The notes beneath the pieces were generated by a model. That model ran no database searches, was not told the origin of the DNA, and worked only from the letters and a program-made list of their open reading frames with translations. This document shows positions 58,591 to 64,000 of a stretch of 64,000 bases of DNA, piece after piece (the first letter of the stretch is position 1; every line of letters starts with the position of its first letter). Origin of the DNA: Acidobacteria bacterium 28-9. Its GTDB lineage: Bacteria > Acidobacteriota > Blastocatellia > Pyrinomonadales > Pyrinomonadaceae. The stretch lies in the NCBI GenBank assembly GCA_002050355.1, contig MWYY01000058.1, positions 32,933 to 96,932 of the forward strand, written 5' to 3'. A program made the position numbers and the translations under genes.

Positions 58591-61500
58591 CACTTCAAAA
58601 AATCAAAGACGCGCTAGACTCTTTAGAGCTGACATACCGAACCGAGAGGGACGGTTCACTAATCACAGACTGCCCAGTTTGCGAACTCGAAAACAAAGGC
58701 GCAGGCAAGCTCAAGGTATTTTCTGACGGGCGAGTCGCCTGCTATCGTTTCGCAGGAATCGACCGAGGCGAACACCGAAAAGAAATTCTCGACTCGTTTC
58801 GCGCCGAACACGAGAAAACTTCGAGCGAGCGGAGCGCGTTTATCACAGAAACGCTTTTCGACGGCTCTCTGACTATTGAAATCGAGCGCGCGGCGCGTGA
58901 CCGTCAAACCATTACGGCTCGCAACTGCGATTCCGTGCTGCACGTCGACGCCTTCAACTTAGCGGACGCTGGACGGCGCTCGAAGTTTATTCGTGCTCTC
59001 TCTCTCGACCCAGACAAGGTGTCGGTCCTTACAACAACTCTCGTGCAGCTGGCGGACAGATTCGCCAGCGCCGAAAAAGCGCTCGACAAGGGCGAAGGTC
59101 CGCAAAAAAAGAAAGTTCTGTTTGCCGCGCTTGCCGACGGACGGCGAGCCGAGCTGACTTCTCAAGGATTTGCCGTCTACGACCCGTCGCGCGGCGAGAC
59201 TACTTACGAGCATACATTGACGGACGATGACGGCACGGTTTACGAGGCAGGGCTTACGGCATCAGAAGCTGAAAAAATGGGCATCTATATGCCGTCCGGC
59301 GTTGAGGAATACGGAGACCTGGCATCGCTTAACGCTTCGATTATCCAGTACATTGACCGCTATGTGGATTTGAAGGAACTCGACTTGCAAATTGCCGCGA
59401 AATATCCGCTCATCTCGTATCAGACAGAAAAATTGTTTGAGATTTGCTATTTGCGAGCCGTAGGAAAGTCCGGCAACGGAAAGTCCCGCTTCGCTCAGAC
59501 AATCGGCTTGATCTGCCGCTATCCGATCGCATGTGTCGGCATCAGCGCGGCGGCACTGTTTCGCACAATCGATTTATATAGACCGACGCTGATTGTCGAC
59601 GAGTTTAACGTCGCGGCGGAAGGCGAAGACTCCGAGCTTTTGATGAAAATCCTTAATGCCGGAGTATCACGCTTCGCTAAAGTCCTGCGAGCCGGAACGA
59701 AAGAGACGAACTTCGCCCCTGTCGGGTTTGACCCGTTCGGCGCGAAAATTCTCGCCGGATTGAATTATACCAACTCTCCGGCGTTTGAAAGCAGGACGCA
59801 TCCTGTCCGGCTCGAAGAAACGCGGCGCAACGACATCAGTTTGCAGATGCTGCCCGAAATGCTCGCTGAAGCCGAAAGCATCCGCAACAAGCTGACGCTA
59901 TGGCGTCTGCGGACCTTTGATGAAAGCAATCTGGACCGCTCGAAACAGTCCGAGCAGGAGCTTAAGGACGCCGGAGGCATCCGCAAGCGGCTCATTCAAC
60001 TCGCCATACCTATTTACTCGGTTCTCGACTCCGACGAAATCAAAGCCGACTTTATCCGCCGTCTGCAGTCTCGAACCGAAGACGCTGCGAGCCAGTCAGC
60101 AGAGACCATCGAGGGGCAACTAGCTCGCGCTGTTCATTCGAGATTGTTCACGGAGACGGGCACGGGCGAAAATGTCGTGACGGTAATGCGCGAATACTCG
60201 CCGGAGATTTTCTGCGGAGTCGAAGGCAAACCAGACGAGAGATTGACTACATCGTCGATTTCCGAAGAGGTCAACAAGGGACTAACGGACAAAGAGAGTC
60301 ACGACGCTCGATATATCGGAAAAGTTCTCTCGAATATGGATTTGAAGTCTGCGCGCGTCAGCAGGCGGGCAAGCCCGGCATACAAGCAGCGCGCTCTGAA
60401 TTTTAACTCTCAGAGGCTCATTTCGATGTTCGCGGAGTACAGATTGCCATTCCCGCCAGATTTTGATGGGGGCAATGGGGGCAGTGACGCAAATCCTTCA
60501 GAGACAACAATTATCCTGCCCCCATCAGATTCGAATAACGCCCCTGACGCAGTCTCATGGGGGCAAGATAACTACAAGAATACAAACGACTTACACGACT
60601 GCCCCCGTTGCCCCCATCAAAAACCGGACGAAACAGGAAACGGTGAAACACACACCTCTTTTTCGACTGATTTAGTAGCACTCGATACTGAGACTGAAGT
60701 GTTCAATAAAAAACTAGGTATTGACCACAGAAACGCAAAAATGATCGGTATGAGTTTGTCCTACGACGGACAACTTGCAGACTACTCGACCGACAAAGAT
60801 TCGTGGAATTTCTTAATGCCGGACATTGAACAAACAGTCATCTTTCATAACGCCAAGTTTGATTTTGGAGTTTTGCAGCGTGCCGGACTGCCAGTGCCGC
60901 GCTTATTTGAAGACACGCTTGTTGCCGCTCACCTTTTAGATGAGAACAATGCACACGGATTAAAGCCTCTGTCAAAAAAACATCTTGGAATTGATGACCC
61001 TATAACATTTGAAGAAGCCGATAGGATGCGGCTGCTTGACCCTGAAGTTTTTGCTAAATACGCACGCAACGACGCCCGCTATACTTTCCGGCTTTGGGAG
61101 CAATTCCAAAAGGAATTGGGCGACCAGGAATTACGAACCGTCTATGAAATGGAAAAGCATCTGCTTCCCGTCGTAATGCGGATGGAAGATCGCGGAATGA
61201 AGCTAGATATAAAATCTTTGGCTGCGATTGAACGCGAAGTTAAAGCAGAATCAGCACGGTTAAAAACTGAAATTTTCGACCTTGCCGGAATGGAGTTTGA
61301 ACTAAACAAACCACTATCGGTTGGAGTTGTTCTCTTTGATAAACTTGGTTTGAAATGTCCGAAACAGACTGCCAAAGGCGCACGCAGCGTTGACAGCGAA
61401 TCATTAAAAGAAATCGCGCATCCTCTTGCAGTAAAGATTCTGGAATACCGCTCGATAGACAAGCTCGCCAATACATTTATTAAAGTCTTGCCAAAATTCG

Positions 61501-62330
61501 CTGATGAAAACGGACGCATCCATCCTGAGTTTAAGCCACTCGGAGCGGCAACCGGACGTTTTTCTTGCGCTTCGCCAAACGTGCAGCAGATTCCAGGCAG
61601 AAGCGAACTCGGACGTGCCATCCGGCGTGCCTTCATTTGCGAACCAGGAAACAAGTTGATTGTCGCTGATTTCTCGCAGATGGAGTTAAGAGTACTTGCG
61701 CATTACAGCCAGGACGAAACACTGCTCAAAGCCTATTGCAACGGCGAAGAAACGGACTTGCACACCATCACGGCGCAAAAGATATTCGGCAGGACGGATG
61801 TCGATAAAAACGAGCGCGGCATTGCCAAGATGATTAACTTCGGAATCGCTTACGGCATAACCGATGTCGGTCTTTACAGACGTTTGACGACAACCGGAAT
61901 AGATACCACGCCGAAAGACTGCAAGCGGTACATTTCGGATTATTTCAAAACCTATAAGGGCGTCAAAAGTTTTTTAACTAAAGTTGATAAAACCATCCGA
62001 ACTCGCGGTTATGTCAAAAATCTGTTTGGCAGAAGACGCCGATTAAAAGGAAACAACGCACGCGAAATCCGTCAAGCGCAAAACTTCATCATTCAAGCCA
62101 CGTCCGCCGATTTAGTGAAACGGTCGATGGTTGCGCTCGATAGCAAACTTCCAGACGGCGCACAACTAATCTCAATGGTTCACGACGAACTGATTATTGA
62201 ATGCCGCAGCGATAACGCCGAAGACGTTCTAGGCATTGTCGTTGAAGTAATGCAGGACACGCCCGAAGGATTCAACGTGCCTATGCCAGTTGACGCTCAC
62301 ATTGTTGATTGCTGGGCAGATGCTAAATAA
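58587..62330 (+). CDS. Fusion: Zn-binding N-terminus, AAA+/DUF927-like ATPase, DnaQ-like exonuclease, family A DNA polymerase
   Basis: CPVCELENKGAGKLKVFSDGRVACYRF; GKSGNGKSRFAQ and PTLIVDEFNV; VALDTETEVF...HNAKFDFGVL; VADFSQMELRVLAHYS, KMINFGIAYGI, MVHDELIIEC. Confidence 0.9.
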   Translation: MTLQKIKDALDSLELTYRTERDGSLITDCPVCELENKGAGKLKVFSDGRVACYRFAGIDRGEHRKEILDSFRAEHEKTSSERSAFITETLFDGSLTIEIERAARDRQTITARNCDSVLHVDAFNLADAGRRSKFIRALSLDPDKVSVLTTTLVQLADRFASAEKALDKGEGPQKKKVLFAALADGRRAELTSQGFAVYDPSRGETTYEHTLTDDDGTVYEAGLTASEAEKMGIYMPSGVEEYGDLASLNASIIQYIDRYVDLKELDLQIAAKYPLISYQTEKLFEICYLRAVGKSGNGKSRFAQTIGLICRYPIACVGISAAALFRTIDLYRPTLIVDEFNVAAEGEDSELLMKILNAGVSRFAKVLRAGTKETNFAPVGFDPFGAKILAGLNYTNSPAFESRTHPVRLEETRRNDISLQMLPEMLAEAESIRNKLTLWRLRTFDESNLDRSKQSEQELKDAGGIRKRLIQLAIPIYSVLDSDEIKADFIRRLQSRTEDAASQSAETIEGQLARAVHSRLFTETGTGENVVTVMREYSPEIFCGVEGKPDERLTTSSISEEVNKGLTDKESHDARYIGKVLSNMDLKSARVSRRASPAYKQRALNFNSQRLISMFAEYRLPFPPDFDGGNGGSDANPSETTIILPPSDSNNAPDAVSWGQDNYKNTNDLHDCPRCPHQKPDETGNGETHTSFSTDLVALDTETEVFNKKLGIDHRNAKMIGMSLSYDGQLADYSTDKDSWNFLMPDIEQTVIFHNAKFDFGVLQRAGLPVPRLFEDTLVAAHLLDENNAHGLKPLSKKHLGIDDPITFEEADRMRLLDPEVFAKYARNDARYTFRLWEQFQKELGDQELRTVYEMEKHLLPVVMRMEDRGMKLDIKSLAAIEREVKAESARLKTEIFDLAGMEFELNKPLSVGVVLFDKLGLKCPKQTAKGARSVDSESLKEIAHPLAVKILEYRSIDKLANTFIKVLPKFADENGRIHPEFKPLGAATGRFSCASPNVQQIPGRSELGRAIRRAFICEPGNKLIVADFSQMELRVLAHYSQDETLLKAYCNGEETDLHTITAQKIFGRTDVDKNERGIAKMINFGIAYGITDVGLYRRLTTTGIDTTPKDCKRYISDYFKTYKGVKSFLTKVDKTIRTRGYVKNLFGRRRRLKGNNAREIRQAQNFIIQATSADLVKRSMVALDSKLPDGAQLISMVHDELIIECRSDNAEDVLGIVVEVMQDTPEGFNVPMPVDAHIVDCWADAK
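60461..60622. repeat. Inverted iteron array of TGGGGGCA motifs inside polymerase gene linker
   Basis: TTTTGATGGGGGCAATGGGGGCAG (60461-60484) and CTGCCCCCGTTGCCCCCATCAAAA (60599-60622) are inverted with one mismatch; extra copies at 60517 and 60557. Confidence 0.85.
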
Positions 62331-62393
62331 AAGGAATGGTAAGTATAGGCTCGACCAATAAAAGACGCTCACAGAGCAAGGAAAAAACTAACA

Positions 62394-62666
62394 ATGAATG
62401 AAGAAAATAACGAAATGGAATTGCCTTTACAAGCAATAAAAAACCAGCCGGAACTTTACGCGCAGATTCCGGCGGCAACAAAAATATCGCTTGGAATTTA
62501 TCAAAACGACAAGCAAAACGCCGTACACACCGGCTTGACGGCAGACGAACATTTGAGGTTGCGCGGCTTAAAGCTAAGCGTCGCCAAAGACAATTTACCC
62601 CCGAGCGAAAGGATATCCAAATCACTCGAAATCCAAAACTTTGAAAAAAAATTAACAGGAGAATAA
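62394..62666 (+). CDS. Hypothetical phage-element protein
   Basis: 90 aa ORF in operon context. Confidence 0.55.
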   Translation: MNEENNEMELPLQAIKNQPELYAQIPAATKISLGIYQNDKQNAVHTGLTADEHLRLRGLKLSVAKDNLPPSERISKSLEIQNFEKKLTGE

Positions 62667-62671
62667 ATAAA

Positions 62672-63007
62672 ATGAAAATACTTGAATCAGTAGCACGAAC
62701 AATAAACGGCAATAGCGGCGATACGATTGCACGCGGCTCAGGCGAATCGCTTCGCTGTCAATTGAACGTCGTCGGCGTGTCAGGCACGAGTCCAGCGTTG
62801 AACGTCGTGATAGAGGACAGCCTTGACTCCGGCGCAACCTGGAATACAATCGGAACTTTCGCGCAAAAAACGACGTCGACGCGCGAAGTTATAAACATCA
62901 CACAACCGTTTTCCGAAAACCTGAGGGTGAGCTGGACAATCGCCGGAACTTCCGCAGTTTTCACGTTTAGCGTCGATTGGCACATTTCAACACGGAGGGG
63001 AAGCTAA
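62672..63007 (+). CDS. Hypothetical phage-element protein
   Basis: 111 aa ORF in operon context. Confidence 0.6.
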   Translation: MKILESVARTINGNSGDTIARGSGESLRCQLNVVGVSGTSPALNVVIEDSLDSGATWNTIGTFAQKTTSTREVINITQPFSENLRVSWTIAGTSAVFTFSVDWHISTRRGS

Positions 63008-63566
63008 TGACACAGACACAAACAAAAGAAACGTCCGCCGTCGAATCGGCACAGGCAAAAATTGAATCAATTCAACAAGCGGTTGCCGCTGGAAACACAA
63101 AACTAAACGCGCAGGATTTAGCAAACGCACGGGCTGGCTCGAATTTGCGGAATTACAGCAACAAGCGGCGGAGATAGTCAAACAGACAAACATTGAAGCC
63201 GACCGAAAGGCGCACCTGCTCGACCTGCAAAAGCGACTGGAAGTAGTCGCCGGTTCGCGCAAAGTAGTTAATTCAAAATTCGCAGAGTTTGAGAAATCTT
63301 TGGCGAATTATCTGACAGCCGCAACGACTTATCAAAACAACCTGGACTCTATCAGAGGCGCGCTGCGAGAGGCGGGAATGCATCCGGGCGAGCAAATCGC
63401 AATCATCAATGGAGTTGGACCGGGTCAAACCTTCTTCGGCATCCAGATAACGGACATTCGGCGAAAACTTGAAATCGGCGAAGTTTCAGCCGAAAACATA
63501 TTGCCAAACGACGTAGTAAAACCAATCGTCGAACAGGCTTTGGGCGAATATAACCGTAACTTCTAA
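63007..63566 (+). CDS. Hypothetical coiled-coil phage-element protein read in two frames (-1 shift near 63140)
   Basis: MTQTQTKETSAVESAQAKIESIQQAVAAGNTKLNAQDLANAR in frame 1, then TGWLEFAELQQQAAEIVKQTNIEADRKAHLLDL...LGEYNRNF in frame -1. Confidence 0.55.
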
Positions 63567-63580
63567 AGGTGAGTAAATAT

Positions 63581-64000
63581 GTCAAAAACAAATGGCAAAC
63601 AAATGGCAGGAAAGCGCGAAGACGGCACATTCGCGCCCGGTCATAAATTAGGCAATCGCTTTTCCAAAGGCGTTAGCGGCAATCCGAACGGACGACCGAA
63701 AATTACGAAATTAACCGATGCGCTCCGGCAACAAATCGCCGAAACTAACCCGGATGCTGATGACCAAACCGTTGCCGAAACGATTGCTAAAACCTTAATC
63801 ACACTAGCACTTTCGGGCGATGTGCAGGCGATTAAAGAAATCGCGAATAGAACTGAAGGCTTGCCAAAGCAATCGATTGATTTAGATATTCAGGCGACCA
63901 ATTGGCGCGAAGAGGCACGAAGATATGGAATTACAGAGGCAGAAGTTGCCGCCGAAGCACGACTATTACTCACAGAATTTGATGATGTCGGCAGCGACGA
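63581..64000 (+). CDS. DUF5681-like / small-terminase-like protein (truncated by window)
   Basis: MSKTNGKQMAGKREDGTFAPGHKLGNRFSKGVSGNPNGRPKITKLTDAL. Confidence 0.72.

Overview
64 kb bacterial chromosome window. Gene content suggests Acidobacteriota/Blastocatellia, but that is inference only. About 1-55.9 kb is a mostly core backbone: rtcB, Ser/Thr kinase, thiL, HtrA, KdpD/E-like, KimA-like permease, polyamine genes (speA, DHS-like, speB), glnA, pyrF, feoAB, cphB/cphA/iaaA, EF-G-like, L,D-transpeptidase, tadA, suhB, accD and folC. About 56-64 kb is the left part of a phage-like integrated element. Most notable observations: (1) three full attC-like sites plus one half site next to single-gene cassettes in two loci about 4 kb apart. 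Each locus starts with the same ~80 bp boundary ending ACAAAG|TTCGRC and carrying a consensus-like promoter aimed into the cassette. This looks like an integrase-less, attI/Pc-like platform. One cassette encodes a truncated MreB-like protein. (2) A 4760 bp IS1-like element with 35 bp perfect TIRs and an 8 bp TSD, carrying an MTase/Mrr-like fusion and an HTH-ImmA/IrrE protein, inserted in suhB. (3) A 1247 aa phage-type fusion of zinc-binding, AAA+, 3'-5' exonuclease and family A polymerase regions, with an inverted TGGGGGCA iteron array inside its linker. (4) An HNH intein in rtcB at the metal-binding Cys. (5) An exact 605 bp tandem duplication breaking feoB, and in-frame stops in kdpE and the kimA-like gene below a c-di-AMP riboswitch.
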